Shown one piece after another: positions 55,612-64,000 of a DNA stretch of 64,000 bases (position 1 is its first letter; each line of letters starts with the position of its first letter). The notes under the pieces are model-generated. The model was given only the letters and a program-made list of their open reading frames with translations. It was not told where the DNA came from and made no database searches. The translations under genes and the position numbers were made by a program. Source of the DNA: Sphingobacterium sp. JB170 (GTDB lineage: Bacteria; Bacteroidota; Bacteroidia; Sphingobacteriales; Sphingobacteriaceae); NCBI RefSeq assembly GCF_900163865.1, contig NZ_FUKU01000057.1, positions 1-64,000 on the forward strand. Reading direction: 5' to 3'.

Positions 55612-56148
55612 ATGATATTATCAGACAAGAGAATTCTAGAAGAGATTGAAAAAGGATCGATCATTATTGAGCCCTTTGATCGAAAATGTTTAGGTACAAA
55701 TTCCTACGACGTGCACTTAAGTAAGTACTTAGCGACGTATACAAGCGAGATATTAGATGCGAAGAAACATAATGAGATCGCGCATTTCGAGATACCTGAA
55801 GGAGGATATGTATTGCAACCCGGAATGCTATATTTAGGCGTTACCGTCGAATATACGGAAACCCACAGCCACGTCCCTTTTCTGGAGGGTAAGTCCAGCA
55901 CCGGTCGCCTAGGAATTGATATCCATGCGACAGCCGGTAAAGGTGATGTAGGTTTTTGCAACACATGGACATTAGAAATTTCGGTCGCTCATCCTGTGCG
56001 AATTTATGCAGGAATGCCGATTGGTCAGTTGATTTACTTTGTGGTAGAAGGCGATATTGAAACACTCTATAACACCAAAGGCAACGCAAAGTATAACAAC
56101 AAAACTATCCGTCCGGTCGAAAGTATGATGTGGAAGAATAGTTTCTAA
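55612..56148 (+). CDS. dcd: dCTP deaminase
   Basis: A 178-residue cytosolic enzyme of the dUTPase/Dcd fold that deaminates dCTP to dUTP for dTMP synthesis. Visible motifs: FDRKCLGTNSYDVHLSKYLATY at the N-terminus, VPFLEGKSSTGRLGIDIHATAG with the serine-arginine and the catalytic glutamate region, and CNTWTLEISVAHPVRIYAGMPIGQL. Length matches bacterial Dcd of Bacteroidota. Monocistronic with its own promoter and terminator, immediately after the ECF remnant. Confidence 0.95.
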   Translation: MILSDKRILEEIEKGSIIIEPFDRKCLGTNSYDVHLSKYLATYTSEILDAKKHNEIAHFEIPEGGYVLQPGMLYLGVTVEYTETHSHVPFLEGKSSTGRLGIDIHATAGKGDVGFCNTWTLEISVAHPVRIYAGMPIGQLIYFVVEGDIETLYNTKGNAKYNNKTIRPVESMMWKNSF

Positions 56149-56167
56149 CTTTCGTTTTGACTACACG

Positions 56168-56211
56168 AAACAAGGCGTTAAAGAACAATCTCTAGCGCCT
56201 TGTTTATTTTT
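56168..56211 (+). terminator. Intrinsic terminator of dcd
   Basis: Stem AAACAAGGCG paired with CGCCTTGTTT around a loop of about 18 bases, then ATTTTTG. It lies between the converging dcd and prfB genes. Confidence 0.7.
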
Positions 56212-56231
56212 GAAAATTCTAGTCGTCGCAA

Positions 56232-57315
56232 TTAGCCACCGAACTCCATTAAATAAGACTTTAAGAATTCGTCTAGATCTCCATCTAATACTGCTTGCGT
56301 ATTAGATGTCTCTTGACTTGTACGTAAGTCTTTGATAAGTTTATAGGGGTGAAGAACATAATTACGGATCTGTGAGCCCCATTCAATCTTTTTCTTTGAT
56401 CCTTCAATGATGGCCGTCGCTTCGCGGCGCTTACGCATTTCAATTTCATACAATTGGGACTTCAATAAACGCATTGCATTCTCTTTGTTCTGCAGTTGTG
56501 AGCGTGATTCTTGGTTTTTGATAATGATTCCGGTAGGCTTGTGATGCAGTCGAACAGCAGTTTCCACTTTATTCACATTTTGCCCGCCAGCTCCTCCCGA
56601 ACGGAAGGTATCCCATTCCACTTCCGCGTCTTTCACTTCAATTTGAATGTTATCGTCGACAAGGGGGTAGACATAAACTGAGGCGAATGATGTATGCCGC
56701 TTTGCATTCGAATCAAATGGAGAAATACGTACTAGCCGATGGACTCCATTCTCGCCTTTAAGATATCCATAAGCGAAATTGCCCGAAATCTGCAGGGTCA
56801 CCGTTTTAATTCCTGCCACTTCTCCCTCTTGGTAATCCTGCTCTGAGACCTTGCAGCCGTGCTTTTCACCCCACATGATGTACATACGCATGAGCATAGA
56901 CGCCCAGTCACAGGATTCTGTACCACCTGCGCCCGCAGTAATTTGCAGAATCGCATCCAGTTGGTCCTCCTCGGCCGACAGCATATTTTTGAATTCGAGT
57001 TCTTCTACTTCGATTAAAGCTTTTTGATAATGCTCCTCCGCCTCCTGTTGCGTGGCGTCACCAGACTGTACAAATTCATACATCGTTTCAGCATCCTCGA
57101 CAAGGGACGAAATACGATCGAACTGATCCGTCCAGATCTTTAAATTTTGGATCTCATGTAGCAGTTTTTCGGCACTTTTGGGATCATCCCAAAAGTCAGG
57201 TTGCACGCTAATAGCTGTTCGAGACGCTATTTCTTCTTTTTTGACATCGATGTCAAAGATGCCTCCTCAGGGACATAACGCGGTCCCTCAAGTCTTGTAG
57301 TTGTTCTTTGGTCAT
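56232..57315 (-). CDS. prfB: Peptide chain release factor 2, with programmed +1 frameshift
   Basis: Full length is 360 residues in two frames. The first 20 codons start at the ATG at 57315 ([20 protein letters not shown]) and end at an in-frame TGA (57253-57255). The slip site is the classic one: AGGAGG, a three-base spacer, then CTT TGA C. A +1 shift continues as [18 protein letters not shown] into the long downstream frame. RF2 marks: SPF codon-recognition motif in [11 protein letters not shown] and GGQ in [17 protein letters not shown]2 ends translation at UGA and UAA; low RF2 favours the frameshift. The GTG at 57206 is an internal valine, not the start. Confidence 0.96.
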
Positions 57316-57411
57316 CTCCAAAAGTAAAGATTATCTACTAATATTGAGAGAAAAACCTTCTCGCGATAAAAGTATGTTCTCCACAATCCGGAACAGAGAT
57401 CATTTGAGTTG

Positions 57412-57495
57412 CTACTCAGGAGGATTTTGTGTCTGCCGGGGAAATGGTGGCTTAGGGTACAGCTCTTTGGGATTTCCAGGCTTCTTCGTGTCCAT
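57412..57495 (-). CDS. Possible 27-residue proline-rich peptide
   Basis: An ATG-started frame of 27 residues beginning MDTKKPGNPKELYPKPPF and ending PPE, then TAG. It lies between prfB and a lipoprotein gene, all on the minus strand. The proline-rich wording (YPKPPFPRQ) resembles leader segments of some bacterial dehydrogenases, but no enzyme domain follows. Composition differs from random AT-rich frames, which is the main support. Function unknown. Confidence 0.35.
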   Translation of the reverse strand: MDTKKPGNPKELYPKPPFPRQTQNPPE

Positions 57496-57522
57496 ATGTT
57501 TATATTATAATGGTGGTCATAG

Positions 57523-57560
57523 AAAATAAGATGACACAAAAACATCTGTCATCTTATTTT
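57523..57560 (-). terminator. Hairpin after the small lipoprotein gene
   Basis: Arms AAAATAAGATGACA and TGTCATCTTATTTT (14 bases, perfect) around a 10-base loop, 23 bases after the lipoprotein stop. AT-rich stem ends give T runs on both strands. Confidence 0.6.
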
Positions 57561-57582
57561 GCTAAAAAGATAAATCCATCTC

Positions 57583-57783
57583 CTAATTTATCGGCGGGGT
57601 AGTCGGCATCGGCTGGCCGAGGGTATCGGTGCTGTCACGACGCATGGTATCAAGCGGGTCAACGCCATCAATTGGTTCTTCCATATCATCCATCCGTTCT
57701 GTGCCGTTGTTCTCTGGGTTTCCGCAAGCAAAAAACATACAGCAAAAAGTTATCGCTATTGCGTAAAATAATTTTCTTTTCAT
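57583..57783 (-). CDS. Small lipoprotein
   Basis: A 66-residue protein with a clear lipoprotein signal peptide (basic MKRK, hydrophobic core, lipobox MFFAC with the cysteine near residue 20). The mature part is acidic and rich in aspartate and proline (ERMDDMEEPIDGVDPLDTMRRDSTDTLG), probably unfolded. No family recognised. It has its own terminator. The signal peptide makes a real gene likely. Confidence 0.65.
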   Translation of the reverse strand: MKRKLFYAIAITFCCMFFACGNPENNGTERMDDMEEPIDGVDPLDTMRRDSTDTLGQPMPTTPPIN

Positions 57784-58063
57784 GGCTCTTCTTTTTAGTT
57801 TAAACCTCTATTTATAATAACGTGCCGCAAAAGTTGCCGACGCACACCATATGAACCATTTAACTTCTATTTCGTTTCAAATTTTGTCAAAAAATTTTTT
57901 TTATCCTGTTGGTAAATAGGCGGTTTAAACGAATAACGGGTTTTAACAGTGCCTCTAACAGGTATTTTCAAGTAAATTATTCGCTTTAGAGAATGCCCTT
58001 TAGAATTTGAACTAATTCTTTCACCAAAAGCAAGTCTGTCGGTCGTAAAATTAAAAGGCATAA

Positions 58064-58255
58064 AGATTATTCGCTTTTAAACGAGCATCAAATGTCCCAG
58101 CATTTTCGGGCGCCGGTATTGGCCTCAGTCTAGTCAGACGCGTCGTAGAGCGCCTAGATGGAACATTAAGGCTAGAAAGCGAGTTTAGGGTCGGAAAACC
58201 AATAGTCCTTCTTTTAGCCAACGCGGATTTCGATGTCAATGAGCTCAAATATTAA
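58064..58255 (+). pseudogene. C-terminal remnant of a histidine kinase
   Basis: A frame open from 58064 to a stop at 58253-58255 reads FAFKRASNVPAFSGAGIGLSL, then VRRVVERLDGTLRLESEFRVG. This is the end of a HATPase_c domain: the F-box region and the G2 box GAGIGLSL with the strand after it. A stop codon lies just before it and no N-box, G1 box or start codon can be read upstream, so only about 60 residues of the kinase remain. It converges with the lipoprotein gene ending at 58263. Confidence 0.7.
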
Positions 58256-58262
58256 ATTTGTC

Positions 58263-59522
58263 CTAAAACTGATCGACCGCCATATGGGTTATTTTCACAT
58301 CGCTTGCTGTGCCCTTCGGAATTGTCCAAGCGAAGTATACCCGATCGTTTACGACTTCCATTTGAGGGAAACCCGTCTTGCGGTCTGCGGACACCGTATC
58401 AATTTTAACGGGCCTTCCTTTCATACCGTCTGTCCCTATTTTTTGTGCGTACAGAAAGGTTTCTGTACCCGTTGAGGCCATCCAACTGACAAGCGCTTGT
58501 TCAGCGTTCAGGAGCACAAGATCCACTCGACCAATTGGCACACCCTGGCTAACCGAAATAGGCTCGCTAAATGTGGCCCCTGCGTCAGCGGAAAATGACA
58601 CATTAACCTTTGGTTCACCATTCGCACCGGTGAACCAAGCTACCGCCAAATCGTCCTGGTAAGCGTCAACTTTAGGACCGTTTACCGGACAGCCATTAAT
58701 TTTCCATCCGTCCAGATGTATTGGCCGGGGTTCCGTCCACTGCTCACCTATTTTACGAGTAATTACGATATCTCGTATGTTATCGATTGTGCAGTCCCGA
58801 TACAGTACAACGGGACCACTGGCGGTCAATGCTGCGGTGGTTTGACAACAAGTACAAGCCATCTGATCGAGCACAATCTCATTGCTTATTTGTCCTTTTA
58901 GATTAATCTCAGCAGCCCGCACATTCATACCGTGCCGACCGTGATGATTATGATTGTGACTATGGTCCTGACCACTCTGCATCATCCTTCCGTCGAGCCA
59001 AGTAATGAAAAAGGACGTATCTGTTAAGGCTAGCATTGACACAAACCCATGTTCGGTCGCGGTCTCGTCTGTATTCAACCGTTCAAACGTTCTTACTGGC
59101 TTGGTCATATCATGCACGCCGAATTTTATATCATAAGCCATACGATGATCTGCCTCAACATTCTGTAGAAAATGCGCGAGGATATAATCACCATTCACTG
59201 CTATTGTAGGATAGTCTGCCCAGTTAACGAACCATTCATCGCTACTGGCGAGGGTTAACGGCGGTTGTAGAACATTATCACTAATTTCTGCGATCTTCAG
59301 CTGCGCTTCGCGCTTATTGGATACCGTATCGACCCAACTCATATATAATTTCTCCCCTACAGCGCGAAGGTTAGGAAGTGTAACATTTGGAATGGTCATA
59401 AATTCTGCTGGGCTTTCATGAACAGAATTTTTCACTTCGCTATCACTACACGAGGTCAATAACAGTACAGCCGTGTACGTTAAGCAGTATATATGGTTTA
59501 TTATTTTCATCTTGTTTTTCAT
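58263..59522 (-). CDS. BNR/sialidase-like lipoprotein with Cys-x-Cys-Cys motif and His-rich loop
   Basis: A 419-residue lipoprotein (lipobox LLTSC, C25). The body looks like a beta-propeller with Asp-box type repeats (VNVSFSADAGATFSEPISVS), the reason such proteins are often named sialidases, but a sialidase active site is not evident. A histidine-rich loop (DHSHNHNHHGRHGM, 187-199) precedes C223-T-C225-C226-Q-T, then YRDCTIDNIRD (C244) and DGWKINGCPVNGPK (C278). These suggest metal binding or redox chemistry. It lies 2 bases after a susD-like gene, so it is the third gene of a SusC/SusD operon. Confidence 0.72.
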   Translation of the reverse strand: MKNKMKIINHIYCLTYTAVLLLTSCSDSEVKNSVHESPAEFMTIPNVTLPNLRAVGEKLYMSWVDTVSNKREAQLKIAEISDNVLQPPLTLASSDEWFVNWADYPTIAVNGDYILAHFLQNVEADHRMAYDIKFGVHDMTKPVRTFERLNTDETATEHGFVSMLALTDTSFFITWLDGRMMQSGQDHSHNHNHHGRHGMNVRAAEINLKGQISNEIVLDQMACTCCQTTAALTASGPVVLYRDCTIDNIRDIVITRKIGEQWTEPRPIHLDGWKINGCPVNGPKVDAYQDDLAVAWFTGANGEPKVNVSFSADAGATFSEPISVSQGVPIGRVDLVLLNAEQALVSWMASTGTETFLYAQKIGTDGMKGRPVKIDTVSADRKTGFPQMEVVNDRVYFAWTIPKGTASDVKITHMAVDQF

Positions 59523-59524
59523 TT

Positions 59525-60973
59525 TTAATATCCTTCTGTTTGCTCCATCCCACTTGCGGAGATCTCAGCGGCAGGGATCGGGTAAATCATTTGTGGAGAA
59601 AAGGGTGCGACACTCAAGTTTCTCGTATTTAAGCCTGTGTTCACATGATCCGCATCGGGTCGAATGACCGCCCTACCCGTCCTTAATAAATCGTATATTT
59701 CATGTCCTTCTAAAGCAAGCTCTTTGCGCCGTTCATTATAAATACGCGCTAGCAATGCATCCCCAGCTTCGAATGCCTTATCTTTCTGAAAATCACCTGT
59801 TCGGTTGGCGATTAAAGCATTCAAATAGACAAGCGCCTGTTTTTCTCCGCCAGCTGCACCGTTGGCACAGGCTTCAGCGGCAATCAGAAAAACCTCAGAA
59901 AGACGTATTACCGGGATATTATGTACGCTGAGGCCGGCAGCTCCGCTGCGGTTGACGTATTTAAGGAACGAATGCTTCTGCCCTTCTTTATCCTGAGCCA
60001 AGAACGCGGCGCGGGGATCCCCCGAATAGGTTTCCAACAGGTTGACAAAAGTAGTCGTAGCTAACACGTCACCCTGACCACCCCGATTAAAGTCAAATTG
60101 CGCGCCTAGACCATTACTACCAGCGGAGTTATCCTCATTTACGCTTAGCTCAAAGATGGACTCGGAATTAAAGTCGCGAAAGTTATAATTCTGCCTCGAC
60201 ATTAACCGTGACTCGGGTAGCACCAAAAATACTTTTTGTGCCTCGGCGAGCGCATTAGCCCAGTCCTGTTTATACAGGTATACACGAGCGCGGAGAGCAT
60301 AAATAGCGGTCCGATCTATGTATTTGGGATCATCATCGCTGTCCGTTTTAGTCGTAAAAAACGATTCGGCAAGCTGAAAATCGGAGAGTATCTGGTTAAA
60401 TGTTTGCTCCAGGGTACTCCGATCGGTTACTTCGCTCTGTGGAGCCAGCTTTAGGGGGAGCCCCTGGGAGGCGCCACCATCTTTTATCCAGGGATACGCA
60501 AAAGTACGTGCTAAATCAAAATAGACCATGGCGCGCAAGGCATACGCCTGCGCTTTTACTCTTCGGGCAAGCAGCGGGTCACCTTCGGCTTGATCGATAT
60601 AAGTAACAATGAGGTTGAGATTGCCTATTATCTTGTAGCACTGCTGCCACAAATCTGCCGCGGAACCATTGTTGTTAGCACTCTCTTCGTAGCGGTATTC
60701 GATTTGTTCGTAGTTTCGGGGATTATATATAGTCTGTACGAAGCGAAAATCGGGGCTCTTCACCGCAGCTCGCTTTTGTAAAAGGCGTCCCAGGTAGTTT
60801 GGCGAAGAGATCTCATTATACGACCCGCTTAACAAGCGATCCAATTTATCGACCGAGCCGGTGACCAAATCCTCCGAAATTACATCGTCCGGCGTTTGGT
60901 TCAAAAAATCTTTGTCGCAACTCGTGCTAAGCAAGCTGACAAGTAATATCGTATAAGTAAAAAATCTGTACAT
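59525..60973 (-). CDS. RagB/SusD family lipoprotein
   Basis: A 482-residue outer-membrane lipoprotein (lipobox LLSTSC, cysteine near residue 19). SusD marks are the TPR-like helices (RVKAQAYALRAMVYFDLARTFAYPW; TAIYALRARVYLYKQDWANALAEA) and the C-terminal block (NERRKELALEGHEIYDLLRTGR; QMIYPIPAAEI). It is the lid partner of the SusC-like receptor encoded 20 bases upstream. No glycosidase, sulfatase or protease gene is visible beside the pair, so the imported nutrient need not be a glycan. Confidence 0.94.
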   Translation of the reverse strand: MYRFFTYTILLVSLLSTSCDKDFLNQTPDDVISEDLVTGSVDKLDRLLSGSYNEISSPNYLGRLLQKRAAVKSPDFRFVQTIYNPRNYEQIEYRYEESANNNGSAADLWQQCYKIIGNLNLIVTYIDQAEGDPLLARRVKAQAYALRAMVYFDLARTFAYPWIKDGGASQGLPLKLAPQSEVTDRSTLEQTFNQILSDFQLAESFFTTKTDSDDDPKYIDRTAIYALRARVYLYKQDWANALAEAQKVFLVLPESRLMSRQNYNFRDFNSESIFELSVNEDNSAGSNGLGAQFDFNRGGQGDVLATTTFVNLLETYSGDPRAAFLAQDKEGQKHSFLKYVNRSGAAGLSVHNIPVIRLSEVFLIAAEACANGAAGGEKQALVYLNALIANRTGDFQKDKAFEAGDALLARIYNERRKELALEGHEIYDLLRTGRAVIRPDADHVNTGLNTRNLSVAPFSPQMIYPIPAAEISASGMEQTEGY

Positions 60974-60993
60974 AGTCCGTAAGTTCTAATCGG

Positions 60994-63900
60994 TTAAATA
61001 CTAAACTGTATCCCTAGCATGAAGCTACGGGCCGTTGGTGTTTGAAATAAATTCACGCCACTTACAACCGCTTCGGGATCATAATCATTAAGTTCCGTCC
61101 ATAGCAACAAGTTATCCCCCTGCACATAGATTTTGGCTGCGCGCAGGTATCTGTTTGTTGGGATATTATATCCAATGCGTAGATTGCGGAGCTTCAAATA
61201 ATCACCACTATGGAGGTGGCGCGTGGAGACATCGTTGGAAAAACTGCTGTTACCATTGATGCGTATGGGTACGCTGGCATTGGCATTAAATGGCGTCCAT
61301 GGATCGAGCTGCGCCTGCGTACTGGTAAACTGCGGATAAAACCCATCGTCATCGCGCTTAAAGGCTGTTCGGTCGTAGGCTTTCGCCCCTATGCCATAGG
61401 TAAATAGCACCGAAATATCCCATTTCTTATATCGAAAATCGCTGGAAATCCCCCCGTGTACTTTTTGCAGTGCGCTGCCAAATACGCCAAAACCGGCCTG
61501 CTGCGCATCCGTTGTTATCGCCCCGGTACGCTTCCCTTCTTCAAGAACATAGTACTCGGCAAGTCCATTTTTATCACTCACGCCCGCGTATTCGCGCAAA
61601 TAAAATGAATTAAAGCTCTCGCCTACTTTTGTTATTATTGGATTTTGACCATTGGCAGCATCGTATGTGGGTATAATGTCTGCGCTAAGTTTGGTAATTT
61701 CATTGCTTAGCAGTGCCGCTCTCACTCCCACGTTCCAGTGCAAATCAGGGGTGTTAAAGGGCGAGTAGCGAAGCGAGAGTTCCCATCCTTGGTTAACCAT
61801 TTGTCCATAATTTCGTAACTGGTTGCTAAAACCGGTGGTCAGCGATACGGGCACGTTTAACAGCAAGTCGTCGGTCGTCTTGTGGTAATATTCAGCGGTA
61901 AAATCAATTTTTTCACCTATACGCATATCGACCCCGATATTTCCATTCCGGCTTAGCTCCCAAGAAAGATCTGGGTTGGCAATCTGCCCGTAGGATAGCC
62001 CAGACTGTTGCGCGTAGCTTTTGCCCGCTGTTGTAAAGAATGCCAGCGAGGCATAATACTCAGATGGTAAATTCCCGTTGGTGCCGTAGCTACCTCTAAT
62101 CTTCAAGAATGAAATAGGAGAATCCACGAGAAACGGTTCCTGGGAAAGCACCCAGCCCCCTGATACAGACCAAAAAGTTCCCCACCGTGAATTTACGCCA
62201 AAACGCGAAGAGCCATCTTTACGCAGACTCGCCGAAAGGTAATAGGTATCCTTAAGTGCATAATTCACTCTACTGAAATACGATAAAAGCGAATAATCTT
62301 CGGACTTGCCATTCCAGGACCATAAAGTTCCGATACTGCTCGAGGACAAGAGTTCACTATCAAGGATATCGTATCCCGAATTATTGATCGATTTCATATT
62401 CGACTGCTGCGATTCAAAACCAAGCAGGGCGTCAATTTGATGTGCTGCAAAATGTTTCTTGTATACCAGCTGGCTAGAGGAAGTCGTCTGCAGAACCTGC
62501 CCCTGGGCAACGTACAGTACACCATTCCACTCCCCACCTCCAGCACCGAACTCTTTATTGTCGTAAAGCGATTCATCTAAACTTTGATGGTCGAGACCAA
62601 ATGTTGACTTAAATGTAAAATCGTAGGGTAAGGCGAGTTCGAGAAATGCATTTCCGCGCAGACGCACGTCTTTGTTTAGGTACTCCCCAACCTGAATCAC
62701 GCCGATCGGGTTTGCATTTTTTTCTATCTGATTGGGTAGATCGGCAATACCCATGTATCCATTTTCATCCCAGATCGGTGCCGCTTGTGGAAGTACCCGG
62801 GCCATATATAGCGGATTGAGCCCGCCTACATAATCGCCATCATACTGTCCCGAATTTCGCTTGGAACTAGCCACCGAGAGATTGGCCCCGATCGAAAGCC
62901 ACGTTTTCGCCTGATTCTGCAAATTAAGACGTGCCGACTTACGATCCAGATCGGCACGGATTAGTGTACCTTTTTGGTTTAGATAGTCGCCCGAGAGATA
63001 AAACTTGGAGAATTCCCCGCCACCACTAGCGGACATGGAATAACGCTGGTTCACACCCGTACGGTAAATAGCATCGAGCCAATCGGAGTTTACAAGTTCC
63101 GAGCCGTAAACCGCGCGGTAATCTTTTTGCGCTTTGGCTTGGTACTGCCCGTACAAAGCTGGGTCATTGTATACCCTAAAGTACTCTGCATTTTGTTCGT
63201 TCTGAATATAACTGTTGAGCTGGCCCATCTCCCACAGGTCTTTAAACGCTTCGTTGGTGATGGTCTTCTCACCGGTGAGGTTGCTCAATACGCCTGTTTG
63301 AGCGGTAAAATCAAGCTGCGTTTCGCCTCGCTGTCCCTGCTTTGTCGTGATCACGATCACACCATTCCCCGCGCGCGAGCCGTACAGGGATGCCGCAGCG
63401 GCATCCTTGAGAACCGTAACACTTTCAATATCAGCAGGATTAATCGAAACAAGAGGATTGACATTGGTCACCGCACCATTGCCTCCAATTCGCGAGTTGT
63501 TATCTGCATTCATGACGATGCCGTCAAGTACATATAACGGTTCACGCAAACCACTGATCGATCCCACTCCTCGTATCTGCACGTTAGAAGCACCGCCAGG
63601 TTGTCCAGTTGTATAGATGTTTACACCTGAGGCGTTCCCCTGTAGCGCCGTTTCAAAGCTCGCGGCGGCCGTTTTGCTTAGCGCTTCGCTGCGCAAGTGT
63701 TGCATCGATCCGGTAAATGCTCTGCGCGAAGATGCGCCGTAAGCGGTAATAACGAGCTCATCGAGCTGGTTGGCTTGTTGGTACAATATCACACGCATAA
63801 ATTCTTGATCATCTACGGTAAATTCTTGAGACTTGTACCCTAGGCTGGACACCAGCAGCGTCTCACCGGGTTTGCTTGGTATGAAATAACGCCCCTGCGC

Positions 63901-64000
63901 ATCGGTTTGCCAGCTGGCCAATGGGTTATTCTTACTTTGTATCGTTGCACCACCTATCGGAATACCACCGTTATCCTGTACAACTCCCCTTAGCCCTGTC
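60994..64000 (-). CDS. SusC/RagA family TonB-dependent receptor, 5' end outside the window
   Basis: A partial gene: 1001 residues are visible and the frame stays open to the window edge (reading TGLRGVVQDNGGIPIGG at the left of the protein), so the methionine near 63921 is internal. The visible part starts in the carboxypeptidase-like regulatory domain, then the TonB box/plug (ANQLDELVITAYGASSRRAF; YVLDGIVMNADN; VLKDAAAASLYGSRAGNGVIVITTK) and the barrel, ending LGIQFSI. Only the signal peptide and first strands are missing. First visible gene of the susC-susD-BNR lipoprotein operon. Confidence 0.94.
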   Translation of the reverse strand, partial: TGLRGVVQDNGGIPIGGATIQSKNNPLASWQTDAQGRYFIPSKPGETLLVSSLGYKSQEFTVDDQEFMRVILYQQANQLDELVITAYGASSRRAFTGSMQHLRSEALSKTAAASFETALQGNASGVNIYTTGQPGGASNVQIRGVGSISGLREPLYVLDGIVMNADNNSRIGGNGAVTNVNPLVSINPADIESVTVLKDAAAASLYGSRAGNGVIVITTKQGQRGETQLDFTAQTGVLSNLTGEKTITNEAFKDLWEMGQLNSYIQNEQNAEYFRVYNDPALYGQYQAKAQKDYRAVYGSELVNSDWLDAIYRTGVNQRYSMSASGGGEFSKFYLSGDYLNQKGTLIRADLDRKSARLNLQNQAKTWLSIGANLSVASSKRNSGQYDGDYVGGLNPLYMARVLPQAAPIWDENGYMGIADLPNQIEKNANPIGVIQVGEYLNKDVRLRGNAFLELALPYDFTFKSTFGLDHQSLDESLYDNKEFGAGGGEWNGVLYVAQGQVLQTTSSSQLVYKKHFAAHQIDALLGFESQQSNMKSINNSGYDILDSELLSSSSIGTLWSWNGKSEDYSLLSYFSRVNYALKDTYYLSASLRKDGSSRFGVNSRWGTFWSVSGGWVLSQEPFLVDSPISFLKIRGSYGTNGNLPSEYYASLAFFTTAGKSYAQQSGLSYGQIANPDLSWELSRNGNIGVDMRIGEKIDFTAEYYHKTTDDLLLNVPVSLTTGFSNQLRNYGQMVNQGWELSLRYSPFNTPDLHWNVGVRAALLSNEITKLSADIIPTYDAANGQNPIITKVGESFNSFYLREYAGVSDKNGLAEYYVLEEGKRTGAITTDAQQAGFGVFGSALQKVHGGISSDFRYKKWDISVLFTYGIGAKAYDRTAFKRDDDGFYPQFTSTQAQLDPWTPFNANASVPIRINGNSSFSNDVSTRHLHSGDYLKLRNLRIGYNIPTNRYLRAAKIYVQGDNLLLWTELNDYDPEAVVSGVNLFQTPTARSFMLGIQFSI

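Noticed and set aside
57867..58061. 64-codon minus-strand frame (MPFNFTTDRLAFGER...)
   Set aside because: Looks somewhat protein-like but matches no family I know, lies next to the kinase remnant and has no readable promoter; could be part of the decayed zone.
58263..59522. Calling the propeller lipoprotein a true sialidase
   Set aside because: Asp-box-like repeats are present, but no arginine triad or FRIP-type motif could be identified and the Cys/His motifs point elsewhere.
1..64000. CRISPR arrays, tRNA or rRNA genes, prophage, intact insertion sequences
   Set aside because: No regularly spaced repeats, no cloverleaf or rRNA-like stretches, and no transposase, integrase or phage structural gene were read anywhere.

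Overview
The window looks like chromosome of a Bacteroidota bacterium, most likely Sphingobacteriaceae (Sphingobacterium/Pedobacter type). Signs are two SusC/SusD pairs, a propeller-type (HTCS-like) sensor kinase, Bacteroidota-only families (DUF5683, DUF2911, DUF3823, DUF1080), a parA-parB-DUF5683-dapB-lepB string, long signal peptidase I, and recurrent -7 boxes of the Bacteroidota form TAnnTTTG. I see no rRNA, tRNA, CRISPR array, prophage or intact insertion sequence.

Layout. 0-7 kb: a GntR regulator with an Fsr-like exporter, a divergent Lrp regulator/DHA2 exporter pair, a ClC-type channel and a uracil-DNA glycosylase. 7-20.4 kb: a polysaccharide utilization locus (susC, susD, DUF3823 lipoprotein, sulfatase, GH2 glycosidase) facing a sensor kinase and a separate AraC-type response regulator, i.e. 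an HTCS split into two overlapping genes. 20.6-27 kb: ZIP transporter, a 1.6 kb AT-rich gene desert with RNA-like signals, HAD phosphatase, and a DUF1080/Gfo-Idh pair. 27-43 kb: sugar nucleotide genes, aquaporin, GDPD, pgi, a methyltransferase, rarA, DUF2911, a DUF1338/YdiJ-like pair that would turn 2-oxoadipate into 2-oxoglutarate through D-2-hydroxyglutarate, cdaA and pdxJ. 43.7-48.6 kb: lepB, dapB, DUF5683, parB, parA. 48.8-53 kb: FMN reductase and a four-gene cluster (TsdA-like dihaem cytochrome, DsrE-like protein, periplasmic binding protein, LysR regulator). 53-58.3 kb: LpxH-like hydrolase, Sfp-type transferase, a decayed ECF sigma factor, dcd, prfB with its programmed frameshift, small proteins and a histidine-kinase remnant. 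58.3-64 kb: a second susC/susD pair with a lipoprotein bearing a Cys-x-Cys-Cys motif and a histidine-rich loop; susC runs off the window.

The most unusual signal is a dispersed 64-69 nt element present four times in intergenic DNA (4.7, 21.5, 23.9 and 30.8 kb). Each copy has a nearly invariant 5' block beginning CATAATTTAGG and ending ATAATTGGTT, followed by an intrinsic terminator whose stem sequence differs between copies. One copy has a perfect -7 box seven bases upstream and no gene on its strand to terminate, so these look like a family of small RNAs.

Start codons were chosen from family length, ATG over TTG, avoidance of overlap with upstream genes, and position of -7 boxes. All functional calls rest on reading the translations; no database search was run.
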